Shown here: piece after piece, positions 17,201 to 24,427 of the stretch
Layout of the letters: every line of letters starts with the position of its first letter
Numbering within the stretch: the stretch's first letter is position 1
Assembly (NCBI GenBank): GCA_965247255.1
Contig: CBDFGS010000013.1
Location: forward strand, 434,001 to 498,000
DNA from: CBDFGS01 sp965247255
GTDB lineage: Bacteria; Chloroflexota; Dehalococcoidia; Lucifugimonadales; CAUZJF01
DNA length: 64,000 bases
Direction of reading: 5' to 3'
Position numbers and translations under genes: made by a program
The notes under the pieces: generated by a model
Databases searched by the model: none
The model's input: the letters and a program-made list of their open reading frames with translations, nothing else
Told to the model about the DNA's origin: nothing

Positions 17201-18543
17201 ACCATAACCGTGCCGGTGGCAGTCCCGTCACTCTTCCAGAGCTCGATGCCGTTGGTCCCGTCGTTGGCGCCGAAGTAGAGGGTCCCGTTGACATCGGTCA
17301 GGTACTCGGGCAAGGAGCCGAACCCCGGACGGATGTCGAATACCATGGCGGTCCCCGACGCCGTCCCGTCGCTGCGCCAGAGCTCGACGCCGTTGGTCCC
17401 GTCGTCTGCTGCGAAGAACAGCGTGCTGCCGACGGGGGTGAACCACTTCGGGTCGGAAGTTTGCCCCGTCCGGACGTCCAGCACCATCGAAGTCCCGGTG
17501 GCGGTGCCGTCGCTCACCCACACCTCTTCCCCGTTGGCGCCGTCGTTGGCCCGGAAGAAGAGCTTCCCGTTCACATTGGTGGTCCGCGTGATATTCGACC
17601 CCGACGTGCCGGGGAAGATGTCTTTGACCATAACGGTGCCGGTGGCGGTGCCGTCGCTCCTCCACAGTTCCAGGCCGTCGGTGCCGTTGTTTGCCCTGAA
17701 GAAAAGTGTGCTGCCAATGGCTTCGAAGTACCTCGGCTCAGACCAAGAGGTGCCCGGATTAATGTCCAGTACCCGTGAAGTGCCGGTGGCTGTGCCATCG
17801 CTCTTCCACAGCTCCTCGCCGGTGGTGCCGTCGTTGGCCCTGAAGAGGAGCGTGCCGGCGACGTCGGTCAGCCGGGTGGGGGAGGAGCCTGACCCGCCCG
17901 GGTAGATGTCTTTGACCATGACGGTGCCGGTCGCGGTCCCGTCGCTTTTCCATAGCTCGATGCTGTTGGTCCCGTCGTTGGCGGAGAAGTAGAGTGTGCC
18001 TCCGAAGTTCATCAGCTCTGCCGGAAACGCGCCGGAAGTCCCGGAGCGGATGTCTTTGACGAGCACGGTGCCTTCGGAGGTCCCGTCGCTCTTCCACAGC
18101 TCCCGACCGTAGTCGGCGTGGTCGGCGCTGAAGAACAGGACGTTGCCCACCGCTGTCATCCCGGAGATGCCGGAGCTGAAGCCACCCGGCCAGATGTCCT
18201 TGACGAGAACGGTGCCCTCGGGCGTGCCGTTGCTCTTCCACAGCTCGATGCCTTTGGTCCCATCGTTGGCGGTGAAGAAGAGGGTGCCGTTAACCGCGGT
18301 CAGCGAGTCAGGGGTGGACCAGCTGGAGAAGGGCCGGATGTCCTTGAGCAGCTTGATGGTCGAGGGCTGGGCCGCCTGGGCTGCCTGAGTTGGTAGGAGC
18401 GCGATTACGACTCCCCCTGCAACGAGCAGGGCGAGCGCGAGCAGCAGGCCGGAGCGAGGCCTGATTGCAATGGGGGCGATGAGGCCTTTAAGGTCCGCGT
18501 AGATCAGAGCGCCTCCATGCGCGCTTCCAAACGCTGATTTCAA
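13384..18543 (-). CDS. Giant secreted ELWxxDGT/DUF11 protein, 5' part (before frameshift)
   Basis: 1719 codons. The start appears to be TTG at 18543; no ATG or strong ribosome-binding site is visible, so the true start is uncertain. A hydrophobic segment at residues ~32-52 followed by an AQAAQ cleavage-like site indicates Sec export. Domains: ELWxxDGT block A, two DUF11 domains, block B, two DUF11 domains, and the first five motifs of block C. The final ~12 residues (NARGRRSFLPRQ) depart from the repeat because of a one-base frameshift. In the other frame the sequence continues without a gap as TPVGDALFFRANDG. With the 3' part the gene would encode ~5,700 residues. DUF11 domains are common in large bacterial surface proteins. 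A role in surface display or contact is inferred. Confidence 0.85.
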   Translation of the reverse strand: MKSAFGSAHGGALIYADLKGLIAPIAIRPRSGLLLALALLVAGGVVIALLPTQAAQAAQPSTIKLLKDIRPFSSWSTPDSLTAVNGTLFFTANDGTKGIELWKSNGTPEGTVLVKDIWPGGFSSGISGMTAVGNVLFFSADHADYGRELWKSDGTSEGTVLVKDIRSGTSGAFPAELMNFGGTLYFSANDGTNSIELWKSDGTATGTVMVKDIYPGGSGSSPTRLTDVAGTLLFRANDGTTGEELWKSDGTATGTSRVLDINPGTSWSEPRYFEAIGSTLFFRANNGTDGLELWRSDGTATGTVMVKDIFPGTSGSNITRTTNVNGKLFFRANDGANGEEVWVSDGTATGTSMVLDVRTGQTSDPKWFTPVGSTLFFAADDGTNGVELWRSDGTASGTAMVFDIRPGFGSLPEYLTDVNGTLYFGANDGTNGIELWKSDGTATGTVMVQNLRSGSSSSDPEELTTVYDAATQLTMLFFSAVDSSKGRELWIALFNPNPSADLSVTKFDSPDPVYTDDPLTYTVAVYNAGPGAATEVVVTDTLPAGTTFASATTTKGTCTPSEGSVSCTVSILASGATATATIAVYTPNATGTIINLVSVSSVESDPVSGNNTTTEETQVIEPPAIADLGVTMTPDPRYVAKGVKMKYIVKVTNDVGPSPAHNVEVIVSLNPSLDFVSASTSQGTCVNTTSLKCSLGTVLKRSTVTITVVVIPRLAGPVISLALFSGFDETDPAQGNNTVGPQVDVVDAPPIVLLKDIRPGSGSSSPEDFTDVNGTLFFDAYRPAEGAELWKSDGTADGTVLVKDIRPGSSSSGLTAMVGVGDTLYFVADDGVHGDELWRSDGTDAGTVMVKDIRPGTANGLDSFSGFEPLIHVTGTKFFFTANDGTNGIELWTSDGTASGTVMVKDISAGSSSSDPENLTSFAGKLFFSAHGGSTGRELWMSDGTATGTVIVKDIVPESNHSSPAQFEVAGASLFFEAHSTGVGREPWKTDGTATGTVLVKDIYPGSSQSSPRELTDVNGTLFFSADDGTNGRELWTSDGTATGTVMVKDIKPGSSHGLSSSNVGLTASGGRLFFSVTDASGTELWTSDGTATGTVMVKDIRPGSNSSFPNWLTDVNGTLYFTANDGVNGIELWKSNGTVSTTVMAKNIRPGSSSASPTHLLPLVHPPTGITLLFFEAWDGSKGFEPWVAFLNPNPNADLSISKSDSPDPVYRDDPLYYTVSVTNGGPGPATGVTLSDVLPAGSTFAKATSTQGSCSYSSGTVTCDLAILPNGSTATATITVYSPNANGTISNSVSVTGNETDAATANNTTTVTTQVVDPPSVADLVVRKGVFPVYVARGQRIIYKVNVGNPTGPSEANNVTTTDTLPAGVDFVSASASQGTCSESQGVVTCALGALFKRSTTTITIVAVARRVGTITNTATATAAEADPDNSNNTATVQSHVVRGPAVALLKDIRPGSSFSSPDQFVDVGGTLFFSAYSSSEGTELWMSDGTEAGTALVKDIRPGFSNSTPLELTDVNGTLFFTAYHNDYGRELWRSDGTATGTVMVKDIRPGTLDGSVSDLTNLGGTLFFAARDASNGAELWKSDGTATGTVMVKDIRSGSSSSSPDDLAAVAGALYFEANDGSNGAELWKSDGTATGTAMVKDIRVGFSGSFPTQIVGLGGVVYFAADNATNGKELWRSDGTATGTVMVKDTRPGASSGSLNYLNARGRRSFLPRQ
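14970..16300 (-). repeat. ELWxxDGT block B (nine motifs)
   Basis: Opening half motif 'IVLLKDIRPGSGSSSP', eight complete motifs and a terminal 'GFEPWVAFLNPNP'. Two motifs have EPW in place of ELW. Two DUF11 domains follow. Confidence 0.85.
17065..18370 (-). repeat. ELWxxDGT block A (nine motifs)
   Basis: The first block after the signal peptide. It opens with 'IKLLKDIRPF', has eight full motifs and closes with 'GRELWIALFNPNP'. The split opening and closing halves suggest a ring closed by pairing N- and C-terminal strands, as in beta-propellers. The fold is an inference. Confidence 0.85.
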
Positions 18544-18804
18544 GCGAACGATGGATGCGACCCAGCAGGGGCTTCGGAAGGGTATTATGGCGATTTAACA
18601 AAGTCAACGCCGTCCCGCCTCTTGGGGTCGCGGCCGTCGGTAAGAGAGTCCACTTGTACGGAGTCATCCGATTCGTTAACATTGGCCAAGCTATGGGCCA
18701 CAACTCCGACGTCTCCGGTACTCTGTCGTGTGCGGTTGAACGCGGAGCACTCCATGTGGGTGGCTTACTGCAGCTATTCGAGGCAGCAAGAGGTTAGGAG
18801 CGCA
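18544..18804. other. Divergent intergenic region
   Basis: A 261-bp gap between the divergent giant gene (minus) and the lipoprotein gene (plus). It must hold the promoters of both. I found no convincing -35/-10 pair, operator or hairpin in it. Short open frames here have no ribosome-binding sites or recognisable content. Confidence 0.5.
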
Positions 18805-19293
18805 ATGACGTCTCAAGCGGTGTCTGCCGTACGGGTGCGTTTGCTTGTTGTGGTCGCGTTAGCCGCTCTGGCCATCGCGTGCACCTTCGTCGAGGAGGCC
18901 ACGCCCACCCCCATCCCTGTGGACGCGTCCAACCAGAGCAAGGTCCAGGCCGTGGCGTGGATCAAGATTTTCTGGCGCAAGAACCAGGAGCAGTTGGCTG
19001 AGGAGATTCGAAGCGGCTCGCATGATCAGGCGGCATGGGAGTTTTTCGGCGCGTGCAAGCAAAGAACGCCCCAGGAGTCGTGGGCCTCGCAGTGCGGCGA
19101 GTACGCCGATGCTAAGAGCGCTGCCGAGGATATGGCCAAGAAGGCGGTCGAGCTGGCGGACAAGGGTTCGTGGACCGCGGAATGGGACCCAGGCCCTCGC
19201 ACCTGGACGGCGACGGCGAGCATTGGAGCGTTCGAGTGGAAGCTCCGCCTGCTAGAGAACACCGGAGACGTAGGGCTCATTCCCCACCCGTAG
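18805..19293 (+). CDS. Putative lipoprotein of unknown function
   Basis: 162 residues from the ATG at 18805, with GGAG 7 bases upstream. An earlier in-frame start at 18622 would add 61 residues of unlikely composition. The N-terminus has a positively charged start, the hydrophobic run LLVVVALAALAIAC and a Cys in a lipobox-like context (L-A-I-A-C), which predicts lipid anchoring after cleavage. The mature part is hydrophilic and probably helical, rich in Ala, Lys, Glu and Trp, with two further Cys residues (in FFGACKQ and ASQCGEY) that could form a disulfide. I do not recognise the family. It is divergent from the giant RHS gene, so a shared role, for example in export or protection, is possible but unsupported. 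Confidence 0.75.
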   Translation: MTSQAVSAVRVRLLVVVALAALAIACTFVEEATPTPIPVDASNQSKVQAVAWIKIFWRKNQEQLAEEIRSGSHDQAAWEFFGACKQRTPQESWASQCGEYADAKSAAEDMAKKAVELADKGSWTAEWDPGPRTWTATASIGAFEWKLRLLENTGDVGLIPHP

Positions 19294-19398
19294 GTCTCGG
19301 GCGTCCTCGAGCCACCGCTAGGCCCGGTTCGCTCCGTTCCCAATGCCCCCTTCCAAGTTCCGTCGTCGGATGGCTTGCTCGCAACTTAAGGCAGTGCC

Positions 19399-20676
19399 TC
19401 ACCACAGGCTGAGCGAGTCAGTGAAGAGGCCCTTCAGCTCTTTGTCTCCTGCAGTGCGCGGCGACAGCTTCGTCACCCGGTGTTGTGGAAGCGTTCCCGT
19501 CACCAACTGATCCACGTCACCCTCCGTGTAGCCGACGGCGCTGAGCCCGTTAGGCATGCCGGTCTGGCGCATGAGATCGATTATCGCGTCCACAAGGAGC
19601 TCTCCGGCGTCTTCGGCGCCGGCGTTCGAGACATCGGCGCCGAGCAGCATAGCGGCGCGCAAGTGGCGTTCCGGATTCGATGGCGCGGTGAACCGAAAGA
19701 CGGCGGGAGCGTTGAGTATCACAGACATGCCGTGGGGAATAATCGGCTCGTCGCCCAGGTATTCCTCCGGGCGATAGCTTCGGACCATGCCGGAGACCGG
19801 GTACGACATCCCATGAGGGAGATGACACCCAGCGTTTCCGAAGCCCACCCCTGCGAACGTCGCCGCGAGCAGCATCTGCGCCCGCGCCTCGTGGTCTTCC
19901 GCATCGTTGACGGCGCGCACGATGTTGTGTGAGACCATCTCTATCGCTCTCGTCGCCCACACGTCGCTTATCGGGTTGGCGCCCTGGTATGAAGGCCGCA
20001 TGCCCGGGTTCTCGGGGGCAGCCCTCCGGGAGAACGGCAGCGCCGTAAAGGACTCCAGACCGTGGCTAAGCACATCCATGCCGCTGCATGCGACGACCGC
20101 GGACGGAAGAGTGCGCGTGTTCTCCGGGTCGACGAGCCCGAGCGCGGGTCGCAGCGCGCGGTGAGAGATGCCCGTCTTGGCCCGCATCGTGAGCAGATCG
20201 AAGACCGAGACGCCTGTGGTCTCGCTCCCGGTGCCGGTAGTGGTCGGGACCGCAATCAGAGGCTTGAGCGGGCCTGGCGCCGGGCGTCCCTCGCCGATTG
20301 GGGCGTTAACGTAGGCTAGGAAGTCCGCGGGGTACGTCGCGTAGAGGTTGGCGGCCTTGGCGGTGTCGATGCTCGACCCTCCGCCCACCGCGACGTATCC
20401 GTCGAAGCGACCTTCGGTCGCGAATGCAATCGCCGCCTGGAAGGACTCGTCCGATGGCTCTATACGCACCTTGTCGAACAGTGTGGCGTCGACACCCTCG
20501 GACCTAAGGGAGGCGAGAGCTACGGCCACGGGTTCGAGGGTCGCCACGTACGGGTCGGTGACGACCATCACCCGCCGGGCGCCCATACGCCGCATCTCGT
20601 ATCCGACCTCGGCGGTGACGCCGGGGCCATACCTGATGCTGGACGTATCTATCGAAAAGGCTGTCTCGAGCCCCAT
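19399..20676 (-). CDS. Iron-containing alcohol dehydrogenase, hydroxyacid-oxoacid transhydrogenase type
   Basis: 425 residues, ATG start at 20676. The N-terminal Rossmann-like half carries the GGGSSIDTAKAANL motif that binds the nicotinamide cofactor, preceded by RVMVVTDP. The C-terminal helical half has the expected metal ligands: Asp and His in CSGMDVLSHGLE, His in GCHLPHGMSYP, and His in IPHGMS. The extra loop around YRPEEYLGDEPIIPHG is typical of the ADHFE1 group, which couples oxidation of a hydroxyacid such as 4-hydroxybutyrate to reduction of 2-oxoglutarate. Length fits that group. The exact substrate cannot be read from sequence. It is likely cytoplasmic. Its neighbour upstream on the same strand is the small RAM-domain gene. 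Confidence 0.85.
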   Translation of the reverse strand: MGLETAFSIDTSSIRYGPGVTAEVGYEMRRMGARRVMVVTDPYVATLEPVAVALASLRSEGVDATLFDKVRIEPSDESFQAAIAFATEGRFDGYVAVGGGSSIDTAKAANLYATYPADFLAYVNAPIGEGRPAPGPLKPLIAVPTTTGTGSETTGVSVFDLLTMRAKTGISHRALRPALGLVDPENTRTLPSAVVACSGMDVLSHGLESFTALPFSRRAAPENPGMRPSYQGANPISDVWATRAIEMVSHNIVRAVNDAEDHEARAQMLLAATFAGVGFGNAGCHLPHGMSYPVSGMVRSYRPEEYLGDEPIIPHGMSVILNAPAVFRFTAPSNPERHLRAAMLLGADVSNAGAEDAGELLVDAIIDLMRQTGMPNGLSAVGYTEGDVDQLVTGTLPQHRVTKLSPRTAGDKELKGLFTDSLSLW

Positions 20677-20751
20677 CCTTAAACCGCAGTGGGTTGTAGT
20701 CGGAGAGTCGCGCTAGCAGACCGCTCGTATCTGGGGCGAGACCGCGTCGTC

Positions 20752-20991
20752 TTAGTTGGCGCCAACTGACAGGCAGGTGACGGTGCGCGTTATCCCGTCG
20801 ATGGTGTGGACGCTGCTAGTAACCAGGTCTCCCACCGCGTTGAGGTCGAGGGCGCCAACGACGGCAATAATGTCATAAGGGCCCGTAACCGGGTCGACGG
20901 TCTCCACACCCGAGAGGGCCTTCAACTCGTCGGCCACGGCCCTCGATTTTCCGACCGACGTCTCAATCAGGATGTAGGCCTTGGTCGCCAT
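20752..20991 (-). CDS. Stand-alone Lrp/AsnC ligand-binding (RAM) domain protein
   Basis: 79 residues, ATG at 20991 with GGAGG 5 bases upstream. The whole protein matches the AsnC-type ligand-binding domain: it opens AYILIETSVGK, has the 'GPYDIIAVVGALDLNAVGDLV' core and ends in 'IDGITRTVTCLSV'. No helix-turn-helix is encoded before it. Such single-domain proteins form dimers or decamers that can bind amino acids or similar small ligands and may partner with full-length Lrp regulators. It probably has a sensing or modulating role in the cytoplasm. The ligand is unknown. Confidence 0.85.
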   Translation of the reverse strand: MATKAYILIETSVGKSRAVADELKALSGVETVDPVTGPYDIIAVVGALDLNAVGDLVTSSVHTIDGITRTVTCLSVGAN

Positions 20992-21128
20992 CTGTACCTC
21001 CGTAATCTCTGGTGCGCCCGCGAGGAGCGGTGTTGGTTGGTGAATCCCGCGGGTCTCGCATTCTATGGCCGCCCCAGGGACGTGTCAACGTGGGTGGCCC
21101 CTTAGCAGGGGCAGCCCGTGTCCAGGCG

Positions 21129-22172
21129 CTAGTTCGCGTTTAGCGTGGGCACGCGGAACGGTGGGATGATCTCGGTCTCGTCCAGCGGGTAGGCCTCTTT
21201 CTTGTACACCTGGATTCGGTAGTGCTCGTAGTCCGGGACGTACATATGCCCCTGGTCGTCGACCCTCACTGAACGTGGGCGCGCGAACGACTTCTCCTGC
21301 TCCAGCCGGGCGTAGTCGCGCATACGGCGCAGGCGACCGCTGCCGGTTATGAACCGCCTTACGGTAGACTTCGAGATCGTCGCATCCCCGTGGAACTGCT
21401 CTACGTAGCGTCCCTCATGCGTGAATAGCTGCACCCTGTTGTTGCCCCAGTCGACGACATATATATCCCCGTCCTTGTCGACGTCGATGCCGGCCGGCCT
21501 GTAGAACTCCCCGTTCCCCTGGCCGGTCCGGCCGAACTGAAAGATGAACTCGCCATCCGCGGTAAACTTCTGAACTCGATCGTTGCGCCAGTCGCTGACG
21601 TAGACGTTGCCAAGCTCATCCACAGTGATTCCCCACGGCATGTTGAACTCGCCGTCCCCCTCGCCAAAGCGCCCCCAGCTCATCAGGAACCTGCCCGTTT
21701 TCGTGAACTTCTGGATGCGGTGGTTCATGGTGTCGACGACGTACATGTCGTCGTCCTGGTCGAAGGCGATACCGGACGGCCGGTCGACCTGGCCTTTCGA
21801 TGCGCCGTGCTCACCCCACTTGCCCAGGTACTCGCCGTCTCTCGTAAACCTGGAAATGCGGTGGGCCCCAGTGTCCGAAGTGTACAGGTTCTCGTCCCTG
21901 TCCATGATCATCTGGCACGGCCACATGAACGTCGCATGGGCGACCGGGAGATCGTCCGCGCGCCAGCCGAAGCTACCCAGGTTCTCGTCATTCAAGTTGG
22001 TTATCGAGATCGGACCCGAAAACCCTTTGTCGTAGTTCCTGCCCTTGCCGTACGAGAAGAGGGTGCCGTCCCTCGCGATAGCGATGTCGCATGGGAAGTG
22101 GATTCTGGCGAACTCGCCAAGCGTCGTCAGGTACGGGAAGCCTGCCCGGAGCAGCGCGTACGGCCTGGTCAT
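21129..22172 (-). CDS. NHL-repeat (six-bladed beta-propeller) protein
   Basis: 347 residues from the ATG at 22172, which has a strong GGAGGAG site 8 bases upstream. A longer frame from 22271 is possible but lacks such a site. The protein holds repeated NHL units with the pattern 'F.RPxGIAxDxDGDxYVxDxxNxRIQxF': FNMPWGITVDELGNVYVSD, FYRPAGIDVDKDGDIYVVD and 'RPSGIAFDQDDDMYVVD', plus two more degenerate copies. NHL propellers bind proteins, nucleic acids or small molecules, and some are lactonases or lyases. No signal peptide is evident. No catalytic residues can be assigned with confidence. It is divergent from the ilv operon. Confidence 0.85.
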   Translation of the reverse strand: MTRPYALLRAGFPYLTTLGEFARIHFPCDIAIARDGTLFSYGKGRNYDKGFSGPISITNLNDENLGSFGWRADDLPVAHATFMWPCQMIMDRDENLYTSDTGAHRISRFTRDGEYLGKWGEHGASKGQVDRPSGIAFDQDDDMYVVDTMNHRIQKFTKTGRFLMSWGRFGEGDGEFNMPWGITVDELGNVYVSDWRNDRVQKFTADGEFIFQFGRTGQGNGEFYRPAGIDVDKDGDIYVVDWGNNRVQLFTHEGRYVEQFHGDATISKSTVRRFITGSGRLRRMRDYARLEQEKSFARPRSVRVDDQGHMYVPDYEHYRIQVYKKEAYPLDETEIIPPFRVPTLNAN

Positions 22173-22317
22173 GATCTTTCTCCTCCAGAGGGCTCGATCA
22201 GGTCTCTGGGGCATCCGCATTATACTCTCGTCTTCACCGTTCGGACCCTCAGCCTGCCGAAGAGATGACATTCCGCTATCGTCACGATGTGTCGCTATTT
22301 CGTCGATCCTAGATAGA
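22173..22317. other. Intergenic region upstream of NHL gene and ilv promoter
   Basis: 145 bp between the NHL gene start and the ilv promoter. It should hold the minus-strand promoter for the NHL gene, but I could not identify one with confidence. Confidence 0.4.
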
Positions 22318-22347
22318 TTGACAGCTACGAATCAAGCGTGCTATGAT
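22318..22347 (+). promoter_or_regulatory. Promoter of the ilv operon
   Basis: TTGACA at 22318-22323 and TATGAT at 22342-22347, separated by 18 bases. This is a near-consensus housekeeping sigma promoter. Transcription would begin near 22354, about 30 bases before the first conserved element of the T-box leader. Confidence 0.75.
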
Positions 22348-22384
22348 TTTGCTTCGTCGTCTTACGAACAGCAGAATAGAATGC

Positions 22385-22673
22385 GATGACGGGGAGTAGT
22401 AGCGGACAGGCCGCAGAGAGCCGGCGGTGGTGAAACAGCCGGCGCCGTTCGCGAACTCGCCCCTGAGCACTCGGCCTGAAGGAGAGGATATGACGCAGCA
22501 GAGCGCGCCCGCTGAAACCGCGTGTTCTGCGCGTTTGGTAATCTCGCCTCTCTTCGTGTAGGGCCGGGCGGTTAGCTCCGTTACAGCTTCGAGCGGCCCC
22601 GACTAATCGGGGCAAATAGGGTGGTACCGCGAGATGAGCATCCCGTCCCTACGTATTCGGGGCGGGATTTTTC
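22385..22673 (+). promoter_or_regulatory. T-box leader (candidate Leu specifier) upstream of ilvB
   Basis: A full-length T-box riboswitch. The T-box sequence AGGGTGGTACCGCG lies at 22618-22631 and is followed by the complementary TCCCT needed for the antiterminator, then by an intrinsic terminator. Stem I features are visible: GATGAC and CTGAG as the GA motif (22385 and ~22463), GGGG/CCCC as a helix, an AGTA element, and an AGAGAGCCGG...GGTGGTGAAAC apical region. On the 3' side of the specifier loop GAA is followed by CTC at 22456-22458, which would read as a leucine codon. Uncharged tRNA would stabilise the antiterminator and allow transcription into ilvBNC. Folding was done by eye; the codon assignment is less certain than the T-box itself. 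Confidence 0.9.
22641..22673 (+). terminator. T-box regulated intrinsic terminator
   Basis: A GC-rich stem formed by CCCGTCCC (from 22642) and GGGGCGGG (to ~22666), followed by ATTTTT. Its 5' arm overlaps the TCCCT that pairs with the T-box sequence, giving mutually exclusive structures. Confidence 0.85.
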
Positions 22674-22720
22674 TGTTATAGGACGTATAAGCCTGTTCTT
22701 GTGCAGGAGGCGCTAGTCCA

Positions 22721-24427
22721 ATGAAGCTAACAGGATCTCAGTTGGTGTGCGAAAGCCTGCTGAGCGAAGGCGTAGAGGTCATCTTCGGCCTACCCGGCGG
22801 GGCGATCCTGCCGCTGTATCAGACCCTTCCGCAATATCCCCAGCTGCGTCACATTCTGGTGCGCCACGAGCAGGGCGCTGCGCACGCCGCCGATGGCTAC
22901 GCCCGTGTAACCGGCCGGCCTGGAGTGGCGTGGGCCACATCGGGTCCCGGGGCGACCAACCTGATCACCGGGATCGCCACCGCTCAGATGGACTCGATAC
23001 CGATGGTCATCGTCGTTGGGCAGGTGTCCAGGGCCGCCATCGGCAGCGATGCCTTCCAGGAGACCGATACCACGGGAATCACTCTGCCCATCACCAAGCA
23101 CAACTACCTGGTCATGGACCCAAAGGACATCCCCCGGATAATCAAGGAGGCCTTCCATATCGCTAGCACAGGCCGGCCCGGCCCCGTGCTGGTGGACGTC
23201 CCGAAGGACGTTCAGATTGAGGAGGTGGAGTTTCCGAATGGGTTCCAGTACCCCGAGAGTGTGGACCTTCCGGGGTACAAGCCTACGCTGGACGGCCACC
23301 CGGCCCAGATCAAAAGAGCGGCCAGGCTGATCGCCGAGTCCGAGCGGCCAATCATACTGGCGGGCCACGGGATCATCTTCTCGGGTGCTTACGACGAATT
23401 GCGCGAGCTGGCCGAGAAGGCGCAGGTACCGGTGATTACCACCTTACTAGGGATAAGCTGCTTCCCCGACAACCACGTGCTGTGCGTGGGGATGCCGGGC
23501 ATGCATGGCATGGCCTACGCCAGCCTGGCCATCGATGAGGCGGACCTGCTGATCGCGCTGGGTATGCGGTTCGACGATCGCATCACCGGCAAACCCAGCG
23601 CCTTCGCTCTCGGGTCGAAGAAGATCCACGTCGACATCGATCCGTCCGAGATCGGCAAGAACATCAAGGTAGACGTGCCGATCGTTGGCGACCTGAAGAG
23701 AGTTTTAACGCAGCTCAACAAGCGAGTAGAAGCCGCGACGCACCTGGAGTGGGTGCAACGCATTGAGCAGTTGAAGGAAGACCACCCCTCAATGCATATC
23801 CGGGAGACGGACAAGCTCCTACCCCAGTTCATCATCAACCAGCTCTCAGAGGCTACTCGAGGGAAGGCGTACGTGGTGACAGGAGTAGGACAACACCAGA
23901 TGTGGGCGGCCCAACATTACATGTTCACCGAGCCCCGCACCTTCGTCACCTCGGGCGGCTCCGGGTCGATGGGCTACGAGGTCCCAGGAGCAATGGGCGC
24001 ACAGGTCGGAGTCCCGGACAGGGTCGTGTGGTCCGTGGCAGGTGACGGCGGGTTCCAGATGACTATGGCTGAGCTCGCGACGCTTGTCGAGAACAAGATC
24101 CCGGTCAAGTTCGCCATCATAAACAACAACTACCTCGGCATGGTGCGGCAGTGGCAGGAGTTCTTCTATCAGAAGAGCTACGTCGCCACCTACTACACTC
24201 ACAATCCGGATTTCGTGAAGCTCGCCGACGCCTTCGGCATGCTTGGCCTCCGCGTGACCGACAAGAGCCAGGTGATGCCGGCTATCGTCGAGGCGATGGA
24301 ATACGACGGGCCCGCCCTGATCGACTTCGTCGTGGAGGAAGAGGAGAACGTGTTCCCGATGATACCCGCGGGCCAGACGATCGAGGAACTGATCGAGGAG
24401 CCCGCGCCCGAGAAGGTGCGCCGATGA
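22721..24427 (+). CDS. ilvB: Acetolactate synthase large subunit
   Basis: 568 residues, usual for the family. It catalyses the thiamine-diphosphate-dependent condensation of pyruvate with pyruvate or 2-oxobutyrate, the first common step of valine, leucine and isoleucine synthesis. The catalytic Glu near residue 50 lies in RHEQGAAHAADGYAR. The central FAD-binding domain spans ~190-340. The C-terminal cofactor site has GDGGFQ near 440 and NNNYLGMVRQWQ near 468. An AGGAGG site lies ~11 bases before the ATG. It is the first gene after the T-box leader, and its stop overlaps the ilvN start (ATGA), which implies coupled translation of both subunits. Confidence 0.96.
   Translation: MKLTGSQLVCESLLSEGVEVIFGLPGGAILPLYQTLPQYPQLRHILVRHEQGAAHAADGYARVTGRPGVAWATSGPGATNLITGIATAQMDSIPMVIVVGQVSRAAIGSDAFQETDTTGITLPITKHNYLVMDPKDIPRIIKEAFHIASTGRPGPVLVDVPKDVQIEEVEFPNGFQYPESVDLPGYKPTLDGHPAQIKRAARLIAESERPIILAGHGIIFSGAYDELRELAEKAQVPVITTLLGISCFPDNHVLCVGMPGMHGMAYASLAIDEADLLIALGMRFDDRITGKPSAFALGSKKIHVDIDPSEIGKNIKVDVPIVGDLKRVLTQLNKRVEAATHLEWVQRIEQLKEDHPSMHIRETDKLLPQFIINQLSEATRGKAYVVTGVGQHQMWAAQHYMFTEPRTFVTSGGSGSMGYEVPGAMGAQVGVPDRVVWSVAGDGGFQMTMAELATLVENKIPVKFAIINNNYLGMVRQWQEFFYQKSYVATYYTHNPDFVKLADAFGMLGLRVTDKSQVMPAIVEAMEYDGPALIDFVVEEEENVFPMIPAGQTIEELIEEPAPEKVRR

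Noticed and set aside
8590..18370. CRISPR-like or satellite array
   Set aside because: The ~144-bp units are coding, diverge at synonymous and variable positions, and keep the reading frame. They are protein repeats, not spacers.
18555..18797. Small plus-strand open frame of 80 codons
   Set aside because: No ribosome-binding site, no recognisable content, and it lies in the divergent promoter region of the lipoprotein and giant genes.
22325..22615. Minus-strand open frame of 96 codons over the T-box leader
   Set aside because: The DNA is accounted for by the structured T-box RNA on the plus strand. The peptide is low-complexity and Arg-rich, with no start signal.
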